Positions 26,307-35,690 are shown, counted from the first letter of the stretch. The stretch: DNA of 64,000 nucleotides from Plantactinospora sp. BC1 (GCF_003030345.1 NZ_CP028158.1:6572001-6636000), one strand, 5' to 3'. Notes: generated by a model not told the origin, from the sequence alone. Numbers and translations are program-made.

Positions 26307-27908
26307 TCAGAGCAGCGGGGCGACGTCCCGGGTGATCGGTACGGCCAGCACGGTCGGACTCTCCGTGCCGAGCGCCGCCCGGAACGCCGCCCGGAACTCG
26401 TCCACCGATTCCACCTGGTGTGCGACACAGCCGTAGCCGCGGGCGATGCTCGGGATGTCCAGGCCGGGCAGGTCGAGTCCGGGCACCCCCGGCGCGTCCT
26501 CCAACTCGGCGAAGGCCTTCAGCACCCCGTACGCCTGGTTGACCGGCACCACGAAGACGACCGGCAGCCGGTGCTGGGCGGCGGTCCAGAGCGCCTGCGG
26601 CGAGTACTGGAACGAGCCGTCCCCGATCACCGCTACCACCGGCCGGTGCTGCCCGGTGTCGCGCTGGGCGAGCGCGATGCCGACCGCCGCAGGCAGCGCG
26701 AAGCCCAGGCCGCCGCTGGCCATCTTGAAGTACGAGCCCGGTCGGGTGATGGTCAGTTGCCGGTGCAGCACGCTGAGGTTGGAGGGGGATTCGGGGACCA
26801 CGATGCCGTCCGCCGGCCATTCCGCGGCGAGCGCCCCGAAGAGTGCCTCCGGGGTCAGCGGGGTGCCGGGGTCCGCGTCGGGCACGGCGGGGCGGGTCGG
26901 CGGCATCGGCCGGTCGGTGGCCGGCAGCCGCTCGGTCAGCCCGGCGCAGGCCAGCGTCACGTCGCCGACGAGGCTGTCGCCGACCGGTGCCCGGGCCGCC
27001 TCGGCCGGGTCGTCGGTGACGTGCAGCAGCCGGGTACCGTCCGGCAGGTAGCCTCGCCGACCGGGGACGTACGGGTAGTAACGGAATACCGGGGCACCGA
27101 TCACCAGTACGGTGTCGTGGCCGACCAGTTTCTCGGCCAGCGGGCCGATCGCCGGCGGCAGCAGTCCCTGGAACTGCGGGTGGTCCTGGGGGAAGCCGAC
27201 CCGGTCGGCGAAGGGCGGCTGCCAGACGGGTGCCCGGGTCCGTTCGGCGAGGGCGACCGCCTCGGCCCAGCCGGCGCTGCGGTCGACGCCTGAGCCGATC
27301 ACCAGCATGGGGTGTCGGCTGGCCGCCAGGATCTCGGCGAACCGGTCGAGTTCGGCCGGGTCGGGGGCGACCCGGGTGCTGACCCGGCGTACCGGCGCCG
27401 TGCCGGTGGCCGGCTCGTCCCAGTCGTCCAGCGGCAGGGAGAGGTAGACCGGCCCGGCCGGCGGCTGTACGGCGGTGGCGAGCGCCCGCATGAACGCCTC
27501 GGGAATGTCCTGCGCGCGCAGTGGCTCGTGACTCCATTTGACGTACGGCTCGGGCAGTTGGGTGGGGCGCACGTTGGTCAGCATCGGCTCGGACAGATTC
27601 ATCGTCCGGGTCTGCTGACCGGCGGTCACGATCATGGGTGTCTTGTTGTGCCAGGCGGTGACGAGGCTGCCCATTCCGTTTCCGGTGCCGGGTGCGGTGT
27701 GCAGGTTGACGTGCACCGGCCGGCCGCTGGCCTGGGCGTAGCCGTCCGCCATCGCGACCGCGGAGGCCTCCTGGAGAGCCAGAACGTAGCTGAAGTCGGC
27801 CGGAAAGTTCTTCAGGAATGGCTCCTCGGTGGAGCCGGGGTTGCCGAACAGGGTGGTCAGGCCGAGGGAACGGAGCAGGTCGTAGGTAGCTTCGTGCACC
27901 GTCGTCAT
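26307..27908 (-). CDS. Benzoylformate decarboxylase-like TPP enzyme
   Basis: Thiamine-diphosphate enzyme (533 aa), closest in pattern to benzoylformate decarboxylase (MdlC). The N-terminal PYR domain has Ser26 in FGNPGS, Glu47 (cofactor activation) and His70 in NLHTAPGTGNGMG, all at the same positions as in the Pseudomonas putida enzyme. The middle domain has VLVIGAPVFRYYPY: where MdlC has the second catalytic histidine (His281, FRYHQY) this protein has Tyr278. The C-terminal PP domain carries GDGSFQYS and ends the Mg/TPP motif at VNQAYG. AGGAGG precedes ATG 27908. Substrate may therefore be a different 2-oxo acid. Divergent from the C39 peptidase gene. Confidence 0.87.
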   Translation of the reverse strand: MTTVHEATYDLLRSLGLTTLFGNPGSTEEPFLKNFPADFSYVLALQEASAVAMADGYAQASGRPVHVNLHTAPGTGNGMGSLVTAWHNKTPMIVTAGQQTRTMNLSEPMLTNVRPTQLPEPYVKWSHEPLRAQDIPEAFMRALATAVQPPAGPVYLSLPLDDWDEPATGTAPVRRVSTRVAPDPAELDRFAEILAASRHPMLVIGSGVDRSAGWAEAVALAERTRAPVWQPPFADRVGFPQDHPQFQGLLPPAIGPLAEKLVGHDTVLVIGAPVFRYYPYVPGRRGYLPDGTRLLHVTDDPAEAARAPVGDSLVGDVTLACAGLTERLPATDRPMPPTRPAVPDADPGTPLTPEALFGALAAEWPADGIVVPESPSNLSVLHRQLTITRPGSYFKMASGGLGFALPAAVGIALAQRDTGQHRPVVAVIGDGSFQYSPQALWTAAQHRLPVVFVVPVNQAYGVLKAFAELEDAPGVPGLDLPGLDIPSIARGYGCVAHQVESVDEFRAAFRAALGTESPTVLAVPITRDVAPLL

Positions 27909-28744
27909 CGGAAGGAGCCTCCTGCGGTCTTCGTCCCCATGTTCGAGCCACCGGACCAAGCCGGCATTTCCGTCATACCGTACGCGTACATGATCATGCC
28001 GGTTTATCCGCCGGTCGCCTCCCGGCCCGGCTGCCCGGCCGACGCTGTCCCAATCGCGCTCCGAGTCACTGTTTTCGCTGTTCAGTGGGGTTGGCAACGA
28101 CAGAAGTCGACCAGTAATCTCGGCGAGTCTGGTCCGGCCCCTTGGTCGCCGTACGGGTGACACCGGAGCAGACCCGCCGAGTCGTTACGTAACGAGCCGG
28201 GGACCCACAGTTATCTGGGGTGAATCCGCGAGCCGCTGTGGCCCGCGGTAGGGCGGCCTTCCTGCCCGAATCCGTCAGCTAACCCGGTAGGCGGTGTCGG
28301 AAGGAGTAGCTGTTCGTGCGGCACCACCCGGGCCCCGGCCCATCCCCCCAGTTCCCTCGCTGCGTCGCGCCCCCGCCCCCGGCCGTCGCGGCCGTCCCGG
28401 ACCACCCGGTCCCCGGCGGCCACCCCAACCTGGCCCGATAGCGGTCCGTGACGCCGAAGTCGTCGACGCGCGGGCACCCCGCCGGCCCGCTGGCCGGCAG
28501 TTTCCGGTGAGGCCGCCGGTCGGCCGCGACGGATCGTGGTGGCGCTGATTCCACCGGTACGCCGATAGCGGCGCCAACCCGGTCGGCACACCCTCGGTCC
28601 GTCCCGCCGAATGCGTATCGGCGGACCTTTTCCCGTGCGATTCCGTGCGATTTCGCGTCACGTTTCCCCGCAGCAGCGAAAGAAACGTCGCGTCATTTCT
28701 CGCCCCCCGGTGATAGTGGCGCGCATTTCCTCTGGAGGACAACG
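27909..28744. other. 836-bp intergenic region between divergent genes
   Basis: No gene with protein-like composition is seen. Near the TPP-enzyme start are two adjacent palindromes, GTACGCGTAC (27980-27989) and CATGATCATG (27989-27998), bracketed by the inverted repeat CCGGCAT/ATGCCGG (27961-27967, 27996-28002). At 28182-28195 is the 14-bp palindrome described separately. Before the C39 gene, ACGTTTC and GAAACGT (around 28660-28690) form a 7-bp inverted repeat. These are possible operators; none matches a regulator I can name. Confidence 0.5.
28182..28195. promoter_or_regulatory. 14-bp perfect palindrome, possible operator
   Basis: TCGTTACGTAACGA is fully self-complementary and sits midway between the divergent TPP-enzyme and C39-peptidase genes. 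GTTACGTAAC-like cores are used by several TetR and GntR regulators. No cognate regulator gene is adjacent. Confidence 0.45.
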
Positions 28745-29608
28745 TTGAAGCACGCAATTAACGGGCGGTTCCGGACCGTCATGTCGGGCCGACGTAACCG
28801 GCTCGCGCTCGCCTCGGCAGCGGTGCTCGCCGCCGCCGCGTCCACCGGGGTCGTGCTGACCTCGGACGGTTCGGCCGAGGCACCGCAGCCCTCGACCGTC
28901 GCCGTCGCCGACCTCGGCGCCCCGGCGGCGGGTCAGGCCGGAGCGGCGGTCACCACCGCACCGGAGACGACCGCACCCGCGACGACCGCACCGGCGACCC
29001 CGTCGCAGCCGGCCACCAGCGCGCCGGGCACCTCCACGCCCAGCGCGGCGGCGAAGGCGGCTGCGGCCAGCACCCCGAGCAAGCGCCCGGCACCCCCGGA
29101 GTCGAAGCTGCTGGACTACCAGTTCCAGGCCCAGATCAACGGCTGGTACTGCGGCCCGGCCGCCACCCGGATCGCGCTGACCGTCCGGGACAAGAAGCCC
29201 AGCCAGGACGCCGTCGCCGCCGACCTCGGCACCACGATGAGCGGCACGAACTCGGCCCAGGACACCACCCGGGTACTCAACAAGATCATCGGTACCGACT
29301 TCTACCGCACCACCGCCATCCCCGGCGGCGCGGCCACCCCGGCGCAGATGGACCGGCTCCAGGCGGACGTCGTGCACGCCGTCACCAGCGGGTACGCCGT
29401 GGTCGTCAACATCGCCGGCTCGGCCACCGACCTCGCGGGCGGCTGGCACAGCTACCCCGGCGGGCACTACCTGACCGTCGTCGGCTACCGCGACGACGGC
29501 CGTACGGTGAAGATCGCCGACCCGGCCATCCCGGGCGAGGACAGCAACTACTGGATGACCACCATCGACCTGGCGAACTGGGCGGCCACCCGGGGCTACT
29601 CGTCCTGA
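28745..29608 (+). CDS. Secreted C39-family cysteine peptidase
   Basis: 287 aa. A signal peptide (hydrophobic LALASAAVLAAAAST) is followed by an Ala/Thr/Pro-rich linker (about 45-120). The peptidase domain has Cys136 in NGWYCGPAA, His241 in GGHYLTVVGY and Asp259 in KIADPA, the papain-like triad of C39 (bacteriocin-processing type) proteins. No transporter domains are attached, so it acts as a free secreted enzyme. The start is TTG 28745, six bases after GGAGG; ATG 28781 is a weaker alternative. Substrate unknown. Confidence 0.87.
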   Translation: MKHAINGRFRTVMSGRRNRLALASAAVLAAAASTGVVLTSDGSAEAPQPSTVAVADLGAPAAGQAGAAVTTAPETTAPATTAPATPSQPATSAPGTSTPSAAAKAAAASTPSKRPAPPESKLLDYQFQAQINGWYCGPAATRIALTVRDKKPSQDAVAADLGTTMSGTNSAQDTTRVLNKIIGTDFYRTTAIPGGAATPAQMDRLQADVVHAVTSGYAVVVNIAGSATDLAGGWHSYPGGHYLTVVGYRDDGRTVKIADPAIPGEDSNYWMTTIDLANWAATRGYSS

Positions 29609-29618
29609 TCCGCCCCGT

Positions 29619-29664
29619 CCGCCGGTAGCAGCACCGACGACCCGCCGGTAGCAGCACCGACGAC
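29619..29664. repeat. Perfect 23-bp tandem duplication
   Basis: 29619-29641 is repeated exactly at 29642-29664 (CCGCCGGTAGCAGCACCGAC plus GAC). It follows the C39 gene and runs into the terminator hairpin; the second copy contributes its left arm. Confidence 0.9.
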
Positions 29665-29731
29665 GCCGGCCCGACCCACCCACCCGGACGACCCGTGCCG
29701 ACCGGGGGCGTGGGACGGGCCGGCGTCGTCG
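29658..29731. terminator. Large hairpin between convergent genes
   Basis: 29658-29673 pairs with 29716-29731 (16 bp). After one mismatch, CCCA/TGGG (29675-29678 with 29711-29714) extends the stem. Located between the C39 peptidase and the convergent DUF2231 gene, it can terminate both. Confidence 0.75.
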
Positions 29732-29770
29732 TCGCGAGCGGTTCCGCGCCCGGCCTCGGTCAGTTGCGGA

Positions 29771-30319
29771 TCACTGGCCCTGCCACACCGCCTGGGCGCC
29801 GGTGTCACCGGTACGGAACACGTAGTACAGGGTGATCCCGGCCGCCGCCAGGGAGAGCACCCCGAGCACCAGGGTCAGCACCGGTGACCCCTTGGCGGTC
29901 GCGGCGGCGGTCCCCTCCGTGCCATCGGCGCCACCCTCGACCCCGGCGGTCACCGGTGCGGGGGCGGCGGTCCGGGGCCTGACGAGGAAGACCAGCGCCA
30001 GGGCCAGCACCCCGAGCACGAGCGTCGCGTACAGGGTGTTGGTGCCGAGGTCCTGGTGCTCCGCCAACCTCGGGACGTACTCCGGGCTGACCCGGTTACG
30101 GGACTCCAGCCGGGCGAGGAAACGGTCGCCGGAGAGCTTGGCCATCAGCGCGGCGAGCGGGGTGGCGACCGCGAGCAGTCCCAGCACCCAGCGCAGGTGC
30201 GGGCGGACGAACGGCAGGAACGCGTACCCGACCGCGGTCAACGCGAGCAGTGGCACGAAGACCACCGCGGCATGGACCAGGAACGGGTGGGCGGGAATGC
30301 CCATGAACTCCTCGAGCAC
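29771..30319 (-). CDS. DUF2231 membrane protein
   Basis: 182 aa, function unknown. It matches the DUF2231 pattern: an N-terminal GIPAHPFLVHAAVVFVPL helix with conserved His residues, then three further membrane helices (GLLAVATPLAALMAKL, TLVLGVLALALVFLV, LTLVLGVLSLAAAGITLYYV). An Ala/Gly-rich loop lies before the last helix. Related proteins occur with haem- or redox-linked membrane systems. GTG 30319 follows GAGGAGG by about five bases. Confidence 0.8.
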   Translation of the reverse strand: MLEEFMGIPAHPFLVHAAVVFVPLLALTAVGYAFLPFVRPHLRWVLGLLAVATPLAALMAKLSGDRFLARLESRNRVSPEYVPRLAEHQDLGTNTLYATLVLGVLALALVFLVRPRTAAPAPVTAGVEGGADGTEGTAAATAKGSPVLTLVLGVLSLAAAGITLYYVFRTGDTGAQAVWQGQ

Positions 30320-30455
30320 CGGCGCCTCCTCGGCGACAGATCGGCTGGCGACAGACAGGGATGGACGACAGGCGTACGGGCCGGTGGACGGCGGCCCGGC
30401 AGCCTGGCGGATCGGCGGGCTTTCCAGAACGTTGACATGGTGCCCGGGGTGCGCA

Positions 30456-30468
30456 CCCTTGACAAGGG
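30456..30468. promoter_or_regulatory. 13-bp palindrome upstream of DUF2231 gene
   Basis: CCCTTGACAAGGG is a perfect palindrome around its central base, lying 137 bases upstream of the DUF2231 start. It could be an operator; nothing ties it to a known regulator. Confidence 0.3.
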
Positions 30469-30496
30469 CGACACCGTAACGCGGTGGTGGTGCTGT

Positions 30497-31285
30497 TCAA
30501 AGAGGACGGACGTCCGGGTCGGGCGGCGGCTCGCCGACGACGTACTCGGCGTACTCGGCGACCGGGGTGAAGCCGAGCCGGTCGTAGAGCTTGTACGCCG
30601 CCGTGTTCTCCGCGACGACGTTCAGCGCCACCGTGTCGACGGTCTCCAGCAGCCGCCGGCAGAGCGTCGCCACCGCCGTACTGGCCAGCCCCTGTCCCCG
30701 GTACGCCGGAGCCGTCGTCACGTTGCCCAGCGCGCTCACCCGGTATCGCGGCGACCAGACGTGCACCCCGGCGACGGAGACCAGTTCGCCGTCCCGGCGC
30801 AGCCCGACGTAGTGACCGGTCTCGACCATCCGGGGGTCGAACCAGTTGTCCGGATAGGCCGTCCGGTAGAAGGCCGTCAGTTCCGGTATGTCGGCCTCGG
30901 TCAGCACCTCGCCGCCGGACGCCACCCGGGCCAGCCGGTCCGGGTCGGTGAGCGCCATCTTCAGGTGCGCGCCGCGCGACCTGAGCGGGTACTCCCGGGC
31001 CAGCACCGCCTCGCCACCGGGGGAGAGGTGTGCCTCGAAGTGCCGGGGCAGCAGCGGGAGAAGACCGGTGAGCAGCTCGGTCAGCACCGCCGGTGAGCGG
31101 TGCAGCGCCAGCAGCACCGGAGTGGACCCACCGTGGTAGAGCAGCGCCACCGCGTCGTCGCGCCGATACCAGGTGGTGTACGGCCAGTAGAAGTCGTCCA
31201 GGTCGCCGAGCTCGTACGCGTGCAGGTGCGGGTCGCGGCGCAGCAGACCGGCCAGTTCGTTCCGGTCGTGGCTGGTCCTGATCAT
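30497..31285 (-). CDS. GNAT-family N-acetyltransferase
   Basis: 262 aa with a two-part layout. The N-terminal half is a degenerate GNAT-like segment (HAYELGDLDDFYWPYTTWY). The C-terminal half is the acetyl-CoA domain with VTTAPAYRGQGLASTAVATL (motif A, RGQGLA) and ALNVVAENTAAYKLYDRLGF (motif B). The ATG at 31285 has only a weak ribosome binding site; GTG 31291 is a close alternative. It lies 46 bases downstream of the teichoic-acid-type polymerase gene and might be in that operon. Acceptor substrate unknown. Confidence 0.85.
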   Translation of the reverse strand: MIRTSHDRNELAGLLRRDPHLHAYELGDLDDFYWPYTTWYRRDDAVALLYHGGSTPVLLALHRSPAVLTELLTGLLPLLPRHFEAHLSPGGEAVLAREYPLRSRGAHLKMALTDPDRLARVASGGEVLTEADIPELTAFYRTAYPDNWFDPRMVETGHYVGLRRDGELVSVAGVHVWSPRYRVSALGNVTTAPAYRGQGLASTAVATLCRRLLETVDTVALNVVAENTAAYKLYDRLGFTPVAEYAEYVVGEPPPDPDVRPL

Positions 31286-31331
31286 CGTCACCGACGCATC
31301 ATGGCACAGCCCTCGCGCCGGGAGCGTGCGC

Positions 31332-33032
31332 TCAGGGGACCGGCGCGGGGCGGGGCGACGGTACGGACTGGGCAGCCCCGGCACCGTCCAACTGCCGGCG
31401 GGCCTCGTCGAGGAAGCCGTCGGCGTAGCGCTGCTCCGGGAAGTCCCCGAGATAGCGGGTACGGGTCCGCCACCGCACCTCGGCCAGCGGATCGGTCTCC
31501 AGCAGCCGGTCCAGTACGTCGTCCAGATTGGACATCTGCGAGTCCAGCACGTAACCCGAGCCGGCCAGCGGGAAGCCCTCGACGAACCGCTCGCCCTCGC
31601 CGACCCGGTCGGTCACCGCGTACGGCTTGCCGGAGTAGAGGTAGTCGGAGATCACCGCCGAGACGTCCGAGACCAGCGCGTCGGAGGCGTTGACGCAGTC
31701 GACCAGGCTCATCTTCTTCGCCGCGTCGGCGCCGAAGACGTGCCGCCGTCCCGTGCTGGCCCGGTGCTCGGCGAGGAGCTGCTCGATCCGGGCGAGCTGC
31801 CGGGCCGACGCCGGGTTCTGCGAGGTGTACGGGTGGGCCCGCAGGATCACCGTCACGCCCCGGTCCAGCAGCCGGCGGACCAGGGTCTCGCCCACCGGCA
31901 GCGAGCAGTGGTCGACGTCGGCGTTGTGCCCGGTCCAGGTCGGCGTGTAGAGCACCACCTTGTCGGCCCGGTCCCGGATCGGCTCCCGGCGCACCGCGAT
32001 CGACTCCACCTGCGGGCGGCCGACGATGGCGAACTTCTCCCGGGGGATGGTCACGCCGTTGCGGGCGTACCGGTCGATCGCCGCCTGCCCGGCGACGAAG
32101 ATCCGGTCGAAGATCGCGGAGACCGGGTTGGCGCTCGGCGCCTTGTCGCTGTCGCCGTGGTGCAGCTGGATGTGTGTGAGGTGCGCGAAGCGGATGCAGT
32201 GGCTGTTCTTCGCGCCGTGGTTGACGTAGAACGCCACCCGCAGGCTCGGCACGATCGCCTCGTCGATCGAGCGCGGCGTCGGGCAGACCACCACCGGCGC
32301 CCTGGTGGCGGCCGAGATCGCCGGCAGGAAGTTCGGCTCCCGGAGCAGCACCATGAACGGCCGGCCGATCCGCTCCAGGTACGGCAGCCACATCATGACC
32401 TGGTATTCCGAGCCGGGCGGCGCGGAGAAGTAGAGCAGGAACTCCGGCTGGTGCCGGCGCAGCGCCTGGGTGACCGCACTCTGCCCGCCGGAGGGCCGCA
32501 GCCGGCGCAGCGCGATCGGCCCGACCGCGCCGACCGCGGCGGCCGCGCCGACCAGCACGGTCAGCACGAGGGCGGGCCAGACCGGCAGGGTGAACGCGGC
32601 GCTGCCGGCGAGCAGCACCAGCAGGACCAGCACCGCCGGCCCGAGCCGGTCGGCGACGAGCAGCGGCGACGACCGTACGCCGAGATTGGCCGAGCGGACC
32701 TCCAGCTCGGCGGCGTCGCGCAGCGGCCGCTCGGCCAGGGTCAACCCGAGCAGGCCCGTACCGGTGAGCGCCAGCGCCACCGAGTTCCACCCGGACCCGG
32801 GCAGCCGGTGGGCGTATCCGACCAGTACCCCGGCGATCAGCAGGACCGGCTCGGCGACCAGCTCGGCGCGGGGGTTGACCCGGCGCTCCAGCCAGAGCGC
32901 GACCGCACCGGCCCCGGCCAGGGCGAGGCCCGCCAGCTCGGCCGAGGTGAGGGCGAGGAGCAGGAAGGACAGCACGGCCAGGCCGGCACTCAGACACCGG
33001 ACGGTCAGTTTCCTGACCAGATCGCCACGCAT
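31332..33032 (-). CDS. Membrane-anchored CDP-glycerol/ribitol polymer phosphotransferase
   Basis: 566 aa. The N-terminal ~170 residues hold four to six membrane helices. They precede a cytoplasmic glycerophosphotransferase-type domain of the TagF/TarL/TarF family. Family signatures are HHGDSDK (catalytic His region), YTPTWTG and SDVSAVISDYLYSGKP near the C-terminus. These enzymes transfer glycerol- or ribitol-phosphate from CDP-alditols to build teichoic-acid-like chains. The immediately upstream CDP-ribitol synthase gene makes ribitol phosphate the likelier unit. GGAAGG lies before ATG 33032. An integral membrane N-domain is unlike the Bacillus TagF. Confidence 0.88.
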   Translation of the reverse strand: MRGDLVRKLTVRCLSAGLAVLSFLLLALTSAELAGLALAGAGAVALWLERRVNPRAELVAEPVLLIAGVLVGYAHRLPGSGWNSVALALTGTGLLGLTLAERPLRDAAELEVRSANLGVRSSPLLVADRLGPAVLVLLVLLAGSAAFTLPVWPALVLTVLVGAAAAVGAVGPIALRRLRPSGGQSAVTQALRRHQPEFLLYFSAPPGSEYQVMMWLPYLERIGRPFMVLLREPNFLPAISAATRAPVVVCPTPRSIDEAIVPSLRVAFYVNHGAKNSHCIRFAHLTHIQLHHGDSDKAPSANPVSAIFDRIFVAGQAAIDRYARNGVTIPREKFAIVGRPQVESIAVRREPIRDRADKVVLYTPTWTGHNADVDHCSLPVGETLVRRLLDRGVTVILRAHPYTSQNPASARQLARIEQLLAEHRASTGRRHVFGADAAKKMSLVDCVNASDALVSDVSAVISDYLYSGKPYAVTDRVGEGERFVEGFPLAGSGYVLDSQMSNLDDVLDRLLETDPLAEVRWRTRTRYLGDFPEQRYADGFLDEARRQLDGAGAAQSVPSPRPAPVP

Positions 33033-33084
33033 GCGCTTCCTTCCTCGGATCGCCGGACCGTGGTCCCGACAGTGCGGGAGCTGG

Positions 33085-34677
33085 CTAGGGAGTGCCGACC
33101 CGGGGCGGCGGCACCAGTTCGGTGGAGCGTTGCCGGCCGATCCGGCCGACCCCGGGCTCCCGCTCCGGACCGTCCGGGGACCGGCCGTTCGACTCGGCGC
33201 CGGTGGGCTCACCCGGCTGCGCAACCGGCTCCGCGACCGGGTCGCCGGGGGAGCGGCGCACGTCGACCACCTGCCCGGTCAGCCCGGAGAGCAGCACGTC
33301 CAGTGAGACCCGGGCCACCGTGTCGGCCGCCAGCAGGGTGTGCTCCGGCTCCTCCCCGAAGGCTCGGGTCCGCATCGGGGTCGCGGTCCGCTCGGGGTTG
33401 ACGCAGTTCACCCGTACGCCGAATTCGGACCACTCGTCGGCGAGCGCCTGGGTGAGATTGACCACGGCGGCCTTGGTGGCGGAGTAGAGGGCGTACCGGG
33501 CCCGGCCCCGGGTGTAGGAGCTGGAGGTGTAGAGCAGCAGCTGCCCCCGGGTCTGCTTCAGGTAGGGCAGCGCCTGCCGGGCGATGTCCACCGGGGCGAC
33601 CAGGTTGACCTGGAGCATCTGCGCGATGGTCGCCTCGTCCATCTCGGCGAGCGCGCCCATCCGGAGCACCCCGGCGGTCACCACCACGTGGTCGATCCGG
33701 CCGGTCGCCTCGAACGCGCCGCGCAGTGCGGCGGCGACGTCCTCGCCCCGCTCCACGTGGGTGCCGGTGCTGGACCGGCTGACCGGGAAGACGTCCGCCC
33801 CGTAGCCCCGGGCGACCTCGGCCAGCCGTTGGCCGATGCCCTCGCTCCCGCCGAAGACCACCACGGTCCGGCCGCTCAGCTCCTCGACGTACGCCCGCTC
33901 GTCAACAAGCCGGGGCGCCTGGGCGGCGGCGAGCTGGAACAGCTTGTCCGCCAGGTGTACGTCGACCGGGTGGGTGACCTTGATGTTCTCGTCCGAGCCC
34001 TCGATGACCTTGATCGGCACCTCGGGCAGGTAACGGAGCACCACTCCGCAGTCGTCGGTGGCGCTGAACTCCGGGTCCTGCCCGGCCAGTTCGTAGGCGG
34101 CCCGGATGGTGCGGGACCGGAACGCCTGCGGGGTCTGCCCCCGGCGCAGCCGGGACCGCACCGGGATGTCGGTGATGCAGTCGTCGTCGTCCACCTGGAT
34201 GATCGTGTCGGCGGACGGGATGGCCACGTCGACGGCGGAGTGCGTCCAGAGCGCGTTGACGCACTCCCGGACGATCCGGGGGCTCAGCAGCGGCCGTACC
34301 GCGTCGTGGAAGAGCACGTTGCAGTCGTCCGGGCCGATCGCCGCCAGCGCCAGCCGGGTGGTGGCGTTGCGGGTGTCACCGCCCTCGATCACCTGGCTGA
34401 CCTTGCGGAAGCCGGCCTTCTCGACGATCTGCCGCGCCTCGTCGAGGAAGCCGGGCGCCATCAGCACGATGATGTCGTCGATCTCGGGCGCGTTCTCGAA
34501 GACCGCGACGGTGTGTTCGAGGATCGGCTTGCCGGCGATCTTGAGTAGCTGCTTGGGGATGCCGAGCCCGACCCGGGTCCCGGTGCCGCCGGCCAGCACC
34601 ACGGCGACGGTCCGGGTGGGCCGCCAGGGGGCGGCGTCCGGCTCGCCGGCCGGCCGCGTCGCCGGGTTCTGCACCAT
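33085..34677 (-). CDS. Bifunctional CDP-ribitol synthase: cytidylyltransferase plus SDR reductase
   Basis: 530 aa fusion. Residues ~22-250 are an IspD/TarI-type cytidylyltransferase (VVLAGGTGTRVG, then PKQLLKIAGKPILEHT and HDAVRPL). Residues ~265-490 are an SDR with VFGGSEGIGQ, the Ser region YTSSSYTRG and YSATKAA. The same two-domain order is found in Haemophilus Bcs1/Acs1, which reduce ribulose 5-phosphate and activate ribitol 5-phosphate with CTP. The last ~45 residues are Pro/Gly-rich and probably disordered. GAGGATC precedes ATG 34677. It supplies CDP-ribitol to the polymerase encoded 53 bases downstream. Confidence 0.9.
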   Translation of the reverse strand: MVQNPATRPAGEPDAAPWRPTRTVAVVLAGGTGTRVGLGIPKQLLKIAGKPILEHTVAVFENAPEIDDIIVLMAPGFLDEARQIVEKAGFRKVSQVIEGGDTRNATTRLALAAIGPDDCNVLFHDAVRPLLSPRIVRECVNALWTHSAVDVAIPSADTIIQVDDDDCITDIPVRSRLRRGQTPQAFRSRTIRAAYELAGQDPEFSATDDCGVVLRYLPEVPIKVIEGSDENIKVTHPVDVHLADKLFQLAAAQAPRLVDERAYVEELSGRTVVVFGGSEGIGQRLAEVARGYGADVFPVSRSSTGTHVERGEDVAAALRGAFEATGRIDHVVVTAGVLRMGALAEMDEATIAQMLQVNLVAPVDIARQALPYLKQTRGQLLLYTSSSYTRGRARYALYSATKAAVVNLTQALADEWSEFGVRVNCVNPERTATPMRTRAFGEEPEHTLLAADTVARVSLDVLLSGLTGQVVDVRRSPGDPVAEPVAQPGEPTGAESNGRSPDGPEREPGVGRIGRQRSTELVPPPRVGTP

Positions 34678-34865
34678 TGCCGATCCTCACTGACTGTGCT
34701 GGTCGATGGGTGTTTCCCTGCGTCGTCGCGCCCCTCGCGCCGCCGACGGCGCCGTCGCGCGGATCCGATCGGGTCGCGGGCGACCCCTAGGACCCTAGCG
34801 CGGCGGGGGCGGGGCAGGTCGCCCGTGACGCTGCCGCCGCCCGAGGTCCTCCGCCGTTGTCCGGA

Positions 34866-35690
34866 CTACGTCCGGTTCATGTACTTCTCGTACTCCGGTA
34901 CCACCTCGTCGGTGGGGCCGTCCGCCCGGATCACCCCGGACTCCAGCCAGATCGACCGCTCGCAGGTGGTCCGGATCGTGTCGATGCTGTGGCTGACCAG
35001 GAAGACCGTGCCGGCCTCGGCGCGCAGCTCGCGGACCCGCTGCTCGCTGCGGCGCCGGAACCGGGCGTCACCGGTGGCCAGCGCCTCGTCGATCAGCAGC
35101 ACGTCGTGCTTCTTCGCCGCCGCGATCGAGAAGCGCAGCCGGGCCGCCATGCCGGAGGAGTACGTCCGCATCGGCAGCGAGCTGAAGTCGCCCCGGTCGT
35201 TGATCCCGGAGAACTTGACGATCTCCGGCGTGACCTGCTTCACCTGGGCCGGGGTCATCCCCATCGCCAGGCAGCCGAGCGCGACGTTGCGCTCGCCGGA
35301 GAGGTCGTTGAGCAGCGCGGCGTTGACCCCGAGCAGCGAGGGCTGGCCCTGGGTGTAGACGGCGCCCCGGCTCGCCGGCAGCAGCCCGGCGATCGCCCGC
35401 AGCAGGGTCGACTTGCCGGAGCCGTTGCTGCCGATCAGGCCGACCGCCTCACCCCGGTACGCGGTGAAGCTGACGCCCTTGACCGCGTGCACCTCGCGGA
35501 CCGCGGGGGACTTGGTGCCGGTCAGCATCCGCTTCAGGGCGGCGACCGGGCTGCCGTTGCCGCCCGCGCCGGCCCCGTAGACCCGGTAGATCACGTGTAC
35601 GTCGTCGACGACGACGGTGGGGATCCGGGGACCGCCGACCGTGGTGGTGGTCGCCGAGAGGTTGGTCTTGGGATCGATCGGTTCAGCCAC
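34866..35690 (-). CDS. Polysaccharide/teichoic acid ABC exporter ATPase
   Basis: 274 aa, TagH/Wzt N-domain type. Walker A is GLIGSNGSGKSTLL, the signature is YSSGMAARL and Walker B is HDVLLIDEALATGD, followed by the switch His in VSHS. The long gap before Walker A (about 70 residues) with VHVIYRVYG is typical of polysaccharide exporters. It has no C-terminal carbohydrate-binding domain. GTG 35690 has AAGGAG seven bases upstream and overlaps the permease gene by 8 bases. Confidence 0.92.
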   Translation of the reverse strand: MAEPIDPKTNLSATTTTVGGPRIPTVVVDDVHVIYRVYGAGAGGNGSPVAALKRMLTGTKSPAVREVHAVKGVSFTAYRGEAVGLIGSNGSGKSTLLRAIAGLLPASRGAVYTQGQPSLLGVNAALLNDLSGERNVALGCLAMGMTPAQVKQVTPEIVKFSGINDRGDFSSLPMRTYSSGMAARLRFSIAAAKKHDVLLIDEALATGDARFRRRSEQRVRELRAEAGTVFLVSHSIDTIRTTCERSIWLESGVIRADGPTDEVVPEYEKYMNRT

